Source: Flavobacterium sp.
Lineage (GTDB): Bacteria; Bacteroidota; Bacteroidia; Flavobacteriales; Flavobacteriaceae
Assembly: GCA_024644655.1 (NCBI GenBank)
Contig: JAHEHJ010000005.1
Coordinates: forward strand, 1 to 64,000
DNA: 64,000 bases
Reading direction: 5' to 3'
Under the pieces are notes generated by a model. That model made no database searches and was not told where the DNA came from. It worked only from the letters and a program-made list of their open reading frames with translations. Positions 17,455-25,801 of this stretch are shown piece by piece. The position numbers were made by a program, and so were the translations under genes. Numbering within the stretch: position 1 is the first letter of the stretch; every line of letters starts with the position of its first letter.

Positions 17455-18717
17455 ATGAAAAAATATATTTATAGTCTATTGGCTGTTTTTACGATTAGCT
17501 TGTGTTCAGCACAAGTTGTGTCGTTAAGTCAGGCCGAATATTTTTGGGATACCGATCCAGGCGAAGGCAATGGAACTGCAATCACAGCAAGTGATGGTAG
17601 TTTTACTAGTGCATTTGAAAAAATAGCCATCTCTGGATTAGGAGCACCAAGTGTAGGTCTTCATAAGTTCTGTGTCCGTGTAAAGGACAATACAGGAGCT
17701 TGGAGTCCTATAGTAACCAACGTGATTAAAGTAGAATCTACTACTACTCCCACGCCAGTTAGCCTTACTCAAGCTGAATATTTTTGGGATACCGATCCAG
17801 GAGAAGGAAGTGCAACGCCACTTTTAGCTACTGATGGAAATTTCACAAGTGCTTTTGAAAGCGTAGCTGTAACCGGTCTTAATGCTCCAAGTGTAGGTAT
17901 GCATAAGTTTTCTATCCGTGTAAAAGACAATCAAGGTGCTTGGAGTCCAGCATTTACAAATATTGTAAATGTAGGAAGTACAACTACACCAATTCCTCTA
18001 AGTCTTTCACAAGCTGAATATTTTTGGGATGCCGATCCAGGAGAAGGTAGTGCAACGCCACTTTTAGCTACTGATGGTAACTTTACTAGTGCCTTTGAAA
18101 AAGTAGGAGTAACAGGACTTAATGCGCCAAGTATTGGAGTGCATAAATTTTCAATCCGTGTAAAAGATAACCAAGGAGTTTGGGGCCCAGTTTTCACTAA
18201 TGTTATTACTGTGGGAGAAACAATTAATCCTATTCCAGTAAGTCTTTCACAAGCTGAGTACTTTTGGGATGCCGATCCAGGAGAAGGTAGTGCAACGCCA
18301 CTATTAGCGACTGATGGTAACTTTTCTAGTGCATTTGAAAAAGTATTTCAAAATGGTATTCCTATAGTAAATCCTATTGGGTTGCATACCTTTAATGTCC
18401 GTGTGAAAGATAATATTGGTGTTTGGGGGCCAGTTTTTAAAAATGTCATTTATATAGAAACTGTTTTGGGCACTAATACTTATACATATTCTAAGGTTAT
18501 AATGTATCCTAATCCTGTGAAAGATGTTTTAAATATTACATTTGATTCTACTATTACTAAGGTGAGTATCCATAGTTTATTAGGTCAAGAGGTACTGGTT
18601 AAAACAATCAATTCTCAAGAAGGAAGTATTGATGTTAATACTTTAGCTTCTGGTGCCTATATTGTTAAAATATATGCCGACAAATTGGTTCAAACATTAA
18701 AGTTTATAAAAGAGTAA
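17455..18717 (+). CDS. T9SS-sorted protein with four 80-residue tandem repeats
   Basis: 420-residue secreted protein. The signal peptide ends SLCSAQ. Four repeats follow, each opening with a variant of SLSQAEYFWDxDPGEG and continuing with TDGNFTSAFE, a GLxAPSxGxHKFxxRVKDN stretch and WxPxFxNV. The last repeat is slightly longer. The final 75 residues form a T9SS type A sorting domain (VIMYPNPVKD, IHSLLGQEVL, LKFIKE). I start at MKKYIYSLL (17455), because the ATG at 17434 overlaps the previous stop and would add a charged prefix to the signal peptide. The repeat function is unknown; a binding or stalk role is a guess. Confidence 0.8.
   Translation: MKKYIYSLLAVFTISLCSAQVVSLSQAEYFWDTDPGEGNGTAITASDGSFTSAFEKIAISGLGAPSVGLHKFCVRVKDNTGAWSPIVTNVIKVESTTTPTPVSLTQAEYFWDTDPGEGSATPLLATDGNFTSAFESVAVTGLNAPSVGMHKFSIRVKDNQGAWSPAFTNIVNVGSTTTPIPLSLSQAEYFWDADPGEGSATPLLATDGNFTSAFEKVGVTGLNAPSIGVHKFSIRVKDNQGVWGPVFTNVITVGETINPIPVSLSQAEYFWDADPGEGSATPLLATDGNFSSAFEKVFQNGIPIVNPIGLHTFNVRVKDNIGVWGPVFKNVIYIETVLGTNTYTYSKVIMYPNPVKDVLNITFDSTITKVSIHSLLGQEVLVKTINSQEGSIDVNTLASGAYIVKIYADKLVQTLKFIKE
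17518..18470 (+). repeat. Four in-frame tandem repeats of 240 bp
   Basis: The units start at 17518, 17758, 17998 and 18238, an exact 240-bp period for the first three. Units 2, 3 and 4 are very similar at the DNA level around the GEGSATPLLATDG coding segment, which suggests recent duplication or gene conversion. Unit 1 is the most diverged and unit 4 carries a local insertion. Confidence 0.93.
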
Positions 18718-18740
18718 TTCATTACTTTTCTAGTACTAAA

Positions 18741-18769
18741 AAGCCCCGATACTTCGGGGCTTTTTTTTT
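18741..18769. terminator. Intrinsic terminator after the tandem-repeat gene
   Basis: A GC-rich 9-bp stem (18741-18749 with 18754-18762, loop TACT) is followed by a long T-run. It may also serve the convergent barrel gene. Confidence 0.93.
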
Positions 18770-18774
18770 ATATT

Positions 18775-19386
18775 TTATTTTTTAAGTAAGGATTCTATAT
18801 TAATGGTGAAGTTTAAGTAACCTCCATAATTTTTAGCCGTATTGCTACTCGAGTCTAAGGTGTTAGTTAGATTGCATTCTGGGAGTAATTCGATGCCAAA
18901 ATGTTTGGCGAAATTTACGCCAAACCCCAGCATAGCGCCAAAGTTCGAGCTCTTGTAAAACCCTGAAAGTGTAGCACCATCTCCAGAGGCATTTAATACG
19001 TTGGTTATGCGTAACCCACCAATAAAGTAAAAGCCTTTAGTATACGAGTGGCGCACATCATATTTTAGTAAAGCATGAATTTGTAGTGTATTCATTTCTG
19101 CTTTGTCAATTAGATTGCCATATGAAACACCATGGTCAATGACATAATAGTTGTCTTCTTTAACACTCGTATAGATCAAATTGCTTTTAATTCCAATGCG
19201 GTTATTGATTTGGTATTCCACATAGCCTCCAATGTTCAGCCCACTATAACCGGCTCCGGCATTTAAGGGGCCGTCTATTTCAATATCATAGGCATTAAAT
19301 CCCATTAGCGCTCCATAACTCAATTTTTGAGAGTACACACTTTGTAAAAAAAGGAATGCGATACAGGTAAGGAGTGTTTTCTTCAT
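18775..19386 (-). CDS. Small outer membrane beta-barrel protein
   Basis: 203-residue protein with a signal peptide ending QSVYSQ. The rest consists of alternating strands such as GLNIGGYVEYQIN, RIGIKSNLIYTS and NFGAMLGFGVNFAKHFGIEL, typical of the PorT/OMP_b-brl group of eight- to ten-strand barrels. The C-terminus (FTINIESLLKK) ends in lysines rather than in an aromatic residue, so the last strand may lie slightly upstream. The specific role is unknown. It lies downstream of pheT on the same strand but is separated from it by a terminator. Confidence 0.7.
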   Translation of the reverse strand: MKKTLLTCIAFLFLQSVYSQKLSYGALMGFNAYDIEIDGPLNAGAGYSGLNIGGYVEYQINNRIGIKSNLIYTSVKEDNYYVIDHGVSYGNLIDKAEMNTLQIHALLKYDVRHSYTKGFYFIGGLRITNVLNASGDGATLSGFYKSSNFGAMLGFGVNFAKHFGIELLPECNLTNTLDSSSNTAKNYGGYLNFTINIESLLKK

Positions 19387-19426
19387 AGTTTGTGCTTAAT
19401 TAAATTGAAGGACTGGAGTAAATATA

Positions 19427-19458
19427 TAAAAAAAGCCTCTTGATAATTCAAGAGGCTT
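19427..19458 (-). terminator. Terminator of pheT
   Basis: An 11-bp stem (19433-19443 with 19448-19458, loop TAAT) is followed on the minus strand by a T-run, 18 bases after the pheT stop. Confidence 0.9.
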
Positions 19459-19476
19459 AGATGTGTATTTATTTTG

Positions 19477-21897
19477 TTATCTCAAACTGGCACCCAGTTC
19501 GCTTTCCATGTTCTTTTGCAATTTGCTCATGATTTTGTCAATCTGCTCCTCTGTTAAGGTTTTAGTAGTGTCTTGCAAGGTGAAACTCACGGCATATGAC
19601 TTCTTGCCTTCTGGAAGGTTTTTACCTTGGTATACGTCAAATAAATTCACCTCTTTCAATAAGGATTTCTCTGTTTGACGCGCAATGGCATAAATTGACT
19701 CAAAGGCAACAGATTCGTCAACTAACAACGCTAAATCACGGCGTACTTCAGGGTATTTAGGAATGTCCGTAAATTTAATTTTGGTGCCAATTAGTTTCAA
19801 AATAAGATTCCAGTTGAAATCGGCATAGAATACTTCTTGTTTGATATCGAAGTGTTTTAAGATGGATTTTTTTACTGTGCCAAATTCTACTAAGGTATCT
19901 TGACCACACGCAATAGCCATGCCTTCTGAAAATACATCCGAAGCTAATGGTTTGTTTTGAATTTTACAAATACCTAATCGCTCTAAGATACTGTTTATAT
20001 ATCCTTTGAACAAAAAGAAATCACTAGGCTTTTGAGCAACAGTCCAGCTTTCTTCATTTTGATTCCCTGACATAAATAGTGTTAAGTGCTTGGGTTCATC
20101 ATAGCCTGAAGGTAATTTATGGTATGTTTTTCCGAATTCGAATAATTTCAAATCTCCATTTCTTCTGTTGATGTTATAGGATACTGCTTCTAATCCAGAG
20201 AACAATAAGGACTGGCGCATAGCCGATAAGTCATTACTCAATGGATTTAACATGATAACATTGTATTCTTCCTTTAACATGCCTGATAAGGCTACATAAT
20301 CAGGAGTTGTTAATGAGTTAGCCATCATTTCATGAAATCCATTGGCATTCAATTGGGAAGCCACTATATTTTGAATTTTATAATCTTCTGTTCGTGCCGA
20401 ATTGGAAACAGTAGCGTTCAATTTCTTAGTAAAGTTGATGTTGTTGTAGCCATATACGCGAAGTATTTCTTCAATAACGTCTACTTCACGTTGTACATCT
20501 ACACGGTAAGAAGGAATGATTAATCCCAATCCAGCATCGGAAACAGTAGTCACTTTGATGTCTAGAGATGCTAAAATTTTCTTTATGGTTTCCTTTGATA
20601 ATTCTTGTCCAATTAATTTGGTGGTTTTATCAAAGTTCAAAAACACACGGAAATCTTCAATAGCTTTAGGGTAGATGTCAATGATATCAGAAGTGATTTC
20701 TCCACCGGCAACTTCTTTGATTAACAATGCCGCTCTTTTTAACGCAAATTCAGTGATGTTTGGATCAATACCTCGTTCAAAACGGAAGGAAGCATCGGTG
20801 TTTAAACCATGTCTTTTGGCTGATTTACGAATAGAAACAGGGTTGAAGTAAGCGCTTTCTAAAAAGATAGTGTTTGTAGTCTCAGTTACCCCCGAATTTT
20901 TACCCCCAAATACTCCTGCCAAACACAACGGTCCTTTTTCATCACAAATCATTAAGTCTTCTTCGTGAAGTGTGCGCTCTACATCGTCTAGGGTCGTAAA
21001 TTTAGTGCCTGAAGCTACTGTTTTTACAATGATTTTTCCGTTGATTTTAGAGGCGTCAAATGCATGTAGAGGTTGCCCTAAATCATGTAAGATATAATTG
21101 GTAACGTCAACAATATTATTTTTAGGTGTCAAACCAATTGCTTTCAAGCGGTTTTGCAACCATTCAGGTGAAGGCTTAATCGTAATTCCAGAAAGGGTTA
21201 CCCCACAGTATCGTGGAGCCAACTTACTATCTTTTACATCTACATCTATTTTCAAAGTTCTTTTGTCAATACGAAATGTACTAACCGAAGGGGTAATCAA
21301 TTCGATGTTGCTATTTTTTTGTAACAAACTAGCACGTAAATCACGCGCTACCCCCATATGCGACATGGCGTCGGCACGATTGGGTGTTAAACCAATTTCA
21401 AATATTTCGTCATTCTCGATATGGAATACTTTCGCACAAGGTGTACCGGGTTTCAGTTTCTCGTCCAATATCATAATACCCTCATGACCAGTGCCTAACC
21501 CTAATTCGTCTTCGGCACAAATCATACCATGACTTTCTTGACCGCGAATTTTACCTTTTTTAATTTCAAATTCTACACCTTCTTTGTCAAATAATTTGGT
21601 TCCAATAGTAGCCACAGGTACTTTTTGTCCGGCAGCTACATTAGCAGCACCACAAACAATTTGAACGGGTGTTCCCGTGCCTAAATCTACTTGGGTTACT
21701 TTCAATCGGTCTGCGTCGGGATGTTTTTCGCAACTTAATACATGACCTACAACCACGCCTTCTAATCCTCCAGGCACCGATTGGTATTTCTCTACAGCTT
21801 CTACTTCCAAACCTAAATCAGTCAATATAGCTGAAGTTTCTTCGGATTTTAAATCTATTTTAATGAATTGTTTTAACCAATTGTATGAAATTCTCAT
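19477..21897 (-). CDS. pheT: Phenylalanyl-tRNA synthetase beta subunit
   Basis: 806-residue beta chain of the (alpha-beta)2 PheRS. The order is an EMAP-like tRNA-binding domain (about 40-150, with GHVLSCEKHPDADRL and IVCGAANV), the B3/B4 editing domain (about 210-385, with LHAFDASKI and SFRFERGIDP), B5 (about 405-475), the catalytic-like module, and a C-terminal FDX-ACB anticodon-binding domain (about 710-806, YPEVRRDLALLVDE). It is full length. The alpha subunit gene pheS is not adjacent in this window. Confidence 0.97.
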   Translation of the reverse strand: MRISYNWLKQFIKIDLKSEETSAILTDLGLEVEAVEKYQSVPGGLEGVVVGHVLSCEKHPDADRLKVTQVDLGTGTPVQIVCGAANVAAGQKVPVATIGTKLFDKEGVEFEIKKGKIRGQESHGMICAEDELGLGTGHEGIMILDEKLKPGTPCAKVFHIENDEIFEIGLTPNRADAMSHMGVARDLRASLLQKNSNIELITPSVSTFRIDKRTLKIDVDVKDSKLAPRYCGVTLSGITIKPSPEWLQNRLKAIGLTPKNNIVDVTNYILHDLGQPLHAFDASKINGKIIVKTVASGTKFTTLDDVERTLHEEDLMICDEKGPLCLAGVFGGKNSGVTETTNTIFLESAYFNPVSIRKSAKRHGLNTDASFRFERGIDPNITEFALKRAALLIKEVAGGEITSDIIDIYPKAIEDFRVFLNFDKTTKLIGQELSKETIKKILASLDIKVTTVSDAGLGLIIPSYRVDVQREVDVIEEILRVYGYNNINFTKKLNATVSNSARTEDYKIQNIVASQLNANGFHEMMANSLTTPDYVALSGMLKEEYNVIMLNPLSNDLSAMRQSLLFSGLEAVSYNINRRNGDLKLFEFGKTYHKLPSGYDEPKHLTLFMSGNQNEESWTVAQKPSDFFLFKGYINSILERLGICKIQNKPLASDVFSEGMAIACGQDTLVEFGTVKKSILKHFDIKQEVFYADFNWNLILKLIGTKIKFTDIPKYPEVRRDLALLVDESVAFESIYAIARQTEKSLLKEVNLFDVYQGKNLPEGKKSYAVSFTLQDTTKTLTEEQIDKIMSKLQKNMESELGASLR

Positions 21898-21916
21898 GTA
21901 GTCTTATTTAAGGGTG

Positions 21917-21924
21917 CAAATATA
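21917..21924 (-). promoter_or_regulatory. -7 box of the pheT promoter
   Basis: TATATTTG followed by CA on the minus strand, 20 bases before the pheT ATG, matches TAnnTTTG. No -33 TTG at the usual spacing. Confidence 0.6.
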
Positions 21925-22068
21925 AGGATTGTAGTTTTTAGTTTAAAATATATTTTCAAAGGAATAGGGGTCTAATCTTGCCTTTAGCGTATTGTGAAAT
22001 TACCGAATTATTAAGGGTATTTTTCGGGTTATTGTAATTAAAAGCTTGCTTTATTTTCATATCATTAA

Positions 22069-22128
22069 AATTGTGCTATAAAATGCTCGAATTGTGCTAT
22101 TCTAAATGAGGTATTGAAATTACTTTCG
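22069..22128 (+). promoter_or_regulatory. Direct-repeat operator and promoter of the aldehyde dehydrogenase gene
   Basis: Two identical 11-bp copies of AATTGTGCTAT lie at 22069-22079 and 22090-22100, exactly 21 bp apart. They are followed by a near-consensus -7 box TACTTTCG at 22121-22128; the start codon is at 22150. Two direct repeats spaced by two helical turns and reaching the -33 region are the classic layout of an AraC-family activator site. The AraC gene downstream of the operon is the obvious candidate. Confidence 0.6.
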
Positions 22129-22149
22129 TTAAAACTAAAAATAATAATT

Positions 22150-23655
22150 ATGAGTGATTTAATTCAAAGACCCAATTTTAAAGATAAGTATGATAATTAC
22201 ATTGGTGGGAAATTTGTGGCTCCAACTTCAGGAAACTACTTTGATGTAGTATCTCCAGTTGACGGGAAAGTTTTTACAAAGGCAGCTCATTCTACTAAAG
22301 AAGATATTGAGTTGGCTGTGAATGCGGCCCATATTGCATTCCAAAAATGGAGTAAAGTTTCTACAACAGATAGAAGTAATTTGTTAATCAAAATTGCCCA
22401 AGTTATGGAAGATAATTTGGCCTATTTAGCTGCTGCAGAAACCGTAGATAACGGAAAAGCAGTACGGGAGACTTTAGCAGCCGATTTGCCATTAGCAATT
22501 GATCATTTTAGATACTTTGCGGGTGTTATCCGTGCTGAGGAAGGCTCTGTGAGCGAGTTAGATGAAACTACAGTATCTCTTATTGTGCATGAACCACTAG
22601 GTGTTATCGCCCAAATCATTCCATGGAACTTCCCCATATTAATGGCAGTTTGGAAATTAGCGCCTGCACTAGCAGCAGGAAACTGTGTTGTTTTAAAACC
22701 AGCAGAAAACACGCCAATATCTATTATGATTTTGATGGAGTTGATAGGCGATATTCTACCAGCTGGAGTAGTGAATGTGGTGAATGGTTTTGGTGCTGAG
22801 TTAGGTAGAGCGTTAGTGACAAATCCTAAAGTAGCTAAAGCAGCCTTTACTGGTTCTACAGCTACAGGAAGATTAGTAATGCAATACGCTACTGAAAACA
22901 TAGTGCCGGTTACCTTAGAATTAGGAGGTAAATCACCTAATATATTCTTTCCATCGGTAATGGATGAAGATGATGCGTTCTTGGATAAAGCCGTTGAGGG
23001 TGCTGTATTGTATTGCTTGAACCAAGGGGAAGTATGTACTTGTCCATCGCGTTTGTTGGTACACGAGTCTATCTACGACAAGTTTATCGAAAAAGTGATT
23101 GCACGTGTAGCGGCTGTTAAAACAGGAAATCCATTAGATCCTACGGTAATGATGGGGGCACAAGCGTCAAAAGTTCAAAAGGATAAAATTATGTCCTACA
23201 TCAATTTAGGTAAAGAAGAAGGAGCTGAGTTATTAATTGGTGGAGATGAAAATAAATTGGGTGGTGATTTGGATACCGGTTACTACATCAAACCAACAGT
23301 TTTCAAAGGAACCAATAAAATGAGAATTTTCCAAGAAGAGATATTTGGACCGGTATTAGCCGTTACTACTTTCAAAACTACAGAAGAAGCTATTGCGATT
23401 GCCAATGATACTTTGTATGGTTTAGGGGCTGGTGTATGGACAAGGGATGCCCATGAATTGTATCAAGTACCTCGCGCAATTCACGCGGGAAGAGTATGGG
23501 TAAATAGTTATCATGCGTATCCAGCAGGTGCTCCATTTGGAGGATACAAACAATCGGGTATTGGTAGAGAAAATCACAAAATGATGTTGGCGCACTACCG
23601 CCAAACCAAAAACATGCTGATTTCGTACAGCAAAAGCAAATTAGGATTCTTTTAG
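22150..23655 (+). CDS. NAD-dependent aldehyde dehydrogenase (ExaC/AldB-like)
   Basis: 501-residue soluble enzyme that oxidises an aldehyde, probably acetaldehyde or a similar short chain, to the acid. The nucleotide-binding region reads [22 protein letters not shown], here split at the central W, then FTGSTATGR. The general base is the Glu in [10 protein letters not shown] and the catalytic Cys is in [11 protein letters not shown]. The C-terminal [16 protein letters not shown] closes the active-site region. The ATG at 22150 gives the normal family length; the longer frame begins with TTG at 22114. It is followed by DUF779, with a convergent AraC regulator beyond: a neighbourhood known for inducible aldehyde dehydrogenases. 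Confidence 0.93.
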   Translation: MSDLIQRPNFKDKYDNYIGGKFVAPTSGNYFDVVSPVDGKVFTKAAHSTKEDIELAVNAAHIAFQKWSKVSTTDRSNLLIKIAQVMEDNLAYLAAAETVDNGKAVRETLAADLPLAIDHFRYFAGVIRAEEGSVSELDETTVSLIVHEPLGVIAQIIPWNFPILMAVWKLAPALAAGNCVVLKPAENTPISIMILMELIGDILPAGVVNVVNGFGAELGRALVTNPKVAKAAFTGSTATGRLVMQYATENIVPVTLELGGKSPNIFFPSVMDEDDAFLDKAVEGAVLYCLNQGEVCTCPSRLLVHESIYDKFIEKVIARVAAVKTGNPLDPTVMMGAQASKVQKDKIMSYINLGKEEGAELLIGGDENKLGGDLDTGYYIKPTVFKGTNKMRIFQEEIFGPVLAVTTFKTTEEAIAIANDTLYGLGAGVWTRDAHELYQVPRAIHAGRVWVNSYHAYPAGAPFGGYKQSGIGRENHKMMLAHYRQTKNMLISYSKSKLGFF

Positions 23656-23684
23656 AATTATATAAAATTTTTGGTTAGTAACAT

Positions 23685-23725
23685 ACCGCAAATTGGCTCA
23701 ATTAGTTAGTTTGCGGTTTGTTTTT
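23685..23725 (+). terminator. Possible terminator or attenuator between aldehyde dehydrogenase and DUF779
   Basis: An 8-bp stem ACCGCAAA/TTTGCGGT (23685-23692 with 23710-23717) with a 17-base loop is followed by a T-rich stretch. It could lower expression of the DUF779 gene relative to the dehydrogenase. Confidence 0.5.
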
Positions 23726-23738
23726 AAATTTACAAAGG

Positions 23739-24116
23739 ATGAAAAGACTAGCGGTAACTACAGAAGCATTAGCATTAATTGCCATGCTAAAGGATAAATT
23801 TGGCGATTTAATGTTTTATCAAGCAGGAGGTTGCTGCGAGGGGACGCAACCACAATGTTTTGAAAAAGGAGGTTTTTATACCCGTACAGGAGATGTGTGC
23901 ATCGGACAAGTGGATGGCTTTGATTTTTGGGTTGACAAAGATTTGTTTGACTATTGGAAAAACGCACACTTTACTTTGGATGTCATGGACGGTATAGGAG
24001 CAGGGGGCTTTTCTTTGGAAACGCCTTATGGAAAAACCTTTATCATCAACTACCGCTTGTTCACTACCGAAGAACTAGAGCACTTAGAGCCGGTTACCTT
24101 CAGTTCGTATGATTAG
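23739..24116 (+). CDS. DUF779 family protein
   Basis: 125-residue Cys-rich protein. Key features are a cluster in FYQAGGCCEGTQPQC, the aromatic FWVDKDLFDYW and the Gly-rich GIGAGGFSLETPYGK. The family is regularly found beside aldehyde dehydrogenase genes, but I know of no established activity; the conserved Cys residues suggest metal or aldehyde chemistry (inference). The ATG at 23739 has an AAAGGA ribosome site just upstream, while the longer frame starts with TTG at 23718. The stop codon interlocks with the stop of the AraC gene. Confidence 0.88.
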   Translation: MKRLAVTTEALALIAMLKDKFGDLMFYQAGGCCEGTQPQCFEKGGFYTRTGDVCIGQVDGFDFWVDKDLFDYWKNAHFTLDVMDGIGAGGFSLETPYGKTFIINYRLFTTEELEHLEPVTFSSYD

Positions 24117-25039
24117 TGAGAAGTGAAGTTCATTAATTGGTACTGTTTAGGCGTAACACCTTCGTATTTTTTAAACAAACGAATGAAGTAGTTGCAGTCT
24201 TCAAATCCGGTGGCATAGGATACTTCATTGACATTGATTTTCGGATTGCTGAGCAGTTTTTTGGCGTACTTTATCTTTTGATTCAAGATATACTCTATGG
24301 GACTCATACCCATTTCTCGTTTGAAATAGCGGTAAAAAGAAGTTGTACTCATGCAGGCTTTTTCACTTAAATCTTTCAGATTGATAGTTTCCCGTATGTT
24401 GGTTTTGATGTATTCAATAGCTGGACTTATAGGACTATGATAGTCCAATTGCTTTTCAGTGTCGTATTTTTTTAAGGTTTGGGTTTGAATAATGCGAATA
24501 ATGAGTTCTTGCAATGTTAAATCGGCTATCGCATCTTTTGTAATAGAATCTCCCATGCATTCTTTAATCAACTTATTGATGGTGCCCGCTAATTCTACAT
24601 TATTGTAAAAGAAATAATTTTCATGATCCAATTTCCAAAGGTTGCTTTTCCCTTCTTTGGGGTATTTCTCATTGAGGAAATCTAAGGTATCGGTTATAAT
24701 TTTGTGGTCTATTGCCAAGGCAATACACTGGGTTGGATTGTCTTTTGAAGCCTCGGGAAAGTCAATCTTCATTTCAACATTAGAAGGAACAATAACCGTT
24801 TCTCCTGGTAAGTATTCAAACTGGGGTTCATCAAAAAGGTGCATTATTTTTTTGCCCCGCAACATGCTAGTGACCACTAAGTCATTAAACTTTAAGGGAA
24901 CTAAATCCGACTTTTGATAGGTTTCAAAAATGTTCAATTCGCAATGGTCTAACGAAAAAATAGTGCGGTTTTCCACCAAGGTCTTTAATGACTTTTCGTG
25001 GGTTAAGGCAGGCTTGTTCAGTAATGCTTTGATAGACAT
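24113..25039 (-). CDS. AraC-family transcriptional regulator
   Basis: 308 residues. An N-terminal AraC_N-like effector domain (about 15-190) is followed by two helix-turn-helix motifs at about 205-300: LSEKACMSTTSFYRYFKRE and VSYATGFEDCNYFIRLFKK, ending GVTPKQYQ. It is convergent with the aldehyde dehydrogenase-DUF779 operon and overlaps its end by 4 bp. It very likely controls that operon through the direct repeats at 22069-22100, in response to an aldehyde or alcohol. The effector is unknown. Confidence 0.9.
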   Translation of the reverse strand: MSIKALLNKPALTHEKSLKTLVENRTIFSLDHCELNIFETYQKSDLVPLKFNDLVVTSMLRGKKIMHLFDEPQFEYLPGETVIVPSNVEMKIDFPEASKDNPTQCIALAIDHKIITDTLDFLNEKYPKEGKSNLWKLDHENYFFYNNVELAGTINKLIKECMGDSITKDAIADLTLQELIIRIIQTQTLKKYDTEKQLDYHSPISPAIEYIKTNIRETINLKDLSEKACMSTTSFYRYFKREMGMSPIEYILNQKIKYAKKLLSNPKINVNEVSYATGFEDCNYFIRLFKKYEGVTPKQYQLMNFTSH

Positions 25040-25201
25040 GAATGCTAAATTGAATCCACTAAAATAGTAAAAAATACATCACTACTGTGAAAACACAATA
25101 ATAATATGTGCCACCTTGTTGTGGTCTACAGGGGAATCCATAGGAGTAGGATTATAAGCCCTTTGTGTATTCAAATAGTACCTATACTAGTAAACTAAAG
25201 T

Positions 25202-25585
25202 TTAGCGCATTCTTTTGAAATCGAGCTCTTTGATGGTTTTCTTTAAATCTTTTGAAGGTTTGTAAACTATTTTGGCACCTTTGATGTTGGTCTTGCCTAA
25301 TGGTTCAGGAGTATCTGCAGCTGTTCCCATCAAGGTAAGGGCAAAGGTTCCCAAGCTATCAATTTTTACAATACTACCCTTGGAGAGCGTTTCTCCGATA
25401 ACCTCACTCATAGCCATCATTACGCCAAAACAATCTACTTTGCTCAGTGTACAGCGTTCAGATATAATTTTGGCTAAATCGTCTAAGGTCACTTCTCCTT
25501 TACTTACTGCGCAAGGATAATATTTAACTACTGGAGGTGAAACCAAATTGTTTTGTTTGGCCACCATTTTAAAACGTACTGACAT
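25202..25585 (-). CDS. HU-family (HU-related) DNA-binding protein
   Basis: 127-residue nucleoid-type protein of the longer, Bacteroidota HU-related class. The arm and helices can be followed from VTLDDLAKIISERCTLS through VIGETLSKGSIVKIDSLGTF to the C-terminal IVYKPSKDLKKTIKEL. It lacks the canonical RNPxT tip of HU and is longer at the N-terminus, so its DNA preference may differ. A TATATTTG -7 box lies at 25627-25634, and a dense palindrome cluster sits immediately upstream of that box, which makes autoregulation possible. Confidence 0.85.
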   Translation of the reverse strand: MSVRFKMVAKQNNLVSPPVVKYYPCAVSKGEVTLDDLAKIISERCTLSKVDCFGVMMAMSEVIGETLSKGSIVKIDSLGTFALTLMGTAADTPEPLGKTNIKGAKIVYKPSKDLKKTIKELDFKRMR

Positions 25586-25626
25586 AAAAAGTAGGGTTTA
25601 AGGTTCTTAAAATCAATTGATTCTAA

Positions 25627-25634
25627 CAAATATA
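25627..25634 (-). promoter_or_regulatory. -7 box of the HU-like gene
   Basis: TATATTTG on the minus strand, 41 bases before the ATG. The palindrome cluster starts three bases upstream of it. Confidence 0.55.
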
Positions 25635-25636
25635 TA

Positions 25637-25720
25637 AATTTCTGTACGGGAATCAGTCAATTCCCGTACAGAAATTGACTGATTCCCGTACGGCAATTCT
25701 ACAAATGCCGTACGGGAATT
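25637..25720. repeat. Interlocking palindromes built from a CCCGTAC core
   Basis: Four copies of TACGGGAAT occur in the order forward, reverse, reverse, forward. They form a perfect 17-bp hairpin (25637-25653 with 25660-25676, loop 6) and a 14-bp hairpin (25682-25695 with 25706-25719, loop 10). An alternative, mutually exclusive perfect 19-bp hairpin (25644-25662 with 25673-25691, loop 10) is also possible. The cluster lies between the efflux operon end and the HU-like promoter. It could be an operator, a REP-like element or an RNA switch; nothing in the sequence decides between these. Confidence 0.9.
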
Positions 25721-25801
25721 AAAAAAAGATTACTGATATTATGAAAAATAGAACCATATCGCTCCAAAAATGGAGCCCTTTGGAGTAAAAAAGGGTTTAT
25801 G

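Noticed and set aside
17518..18470. Regular repeats that could suggest a CRISPR array
   Set aside because: The units are 240 bp, in frame and protein-coding, with no short repeat-spacer pattern and no cas genes.
25761..25795. Small overlapping hairpins after the efflux operon
   Set aside because: The stems are short and not followed by Ts on the minus strand, so I do not call a terminator.
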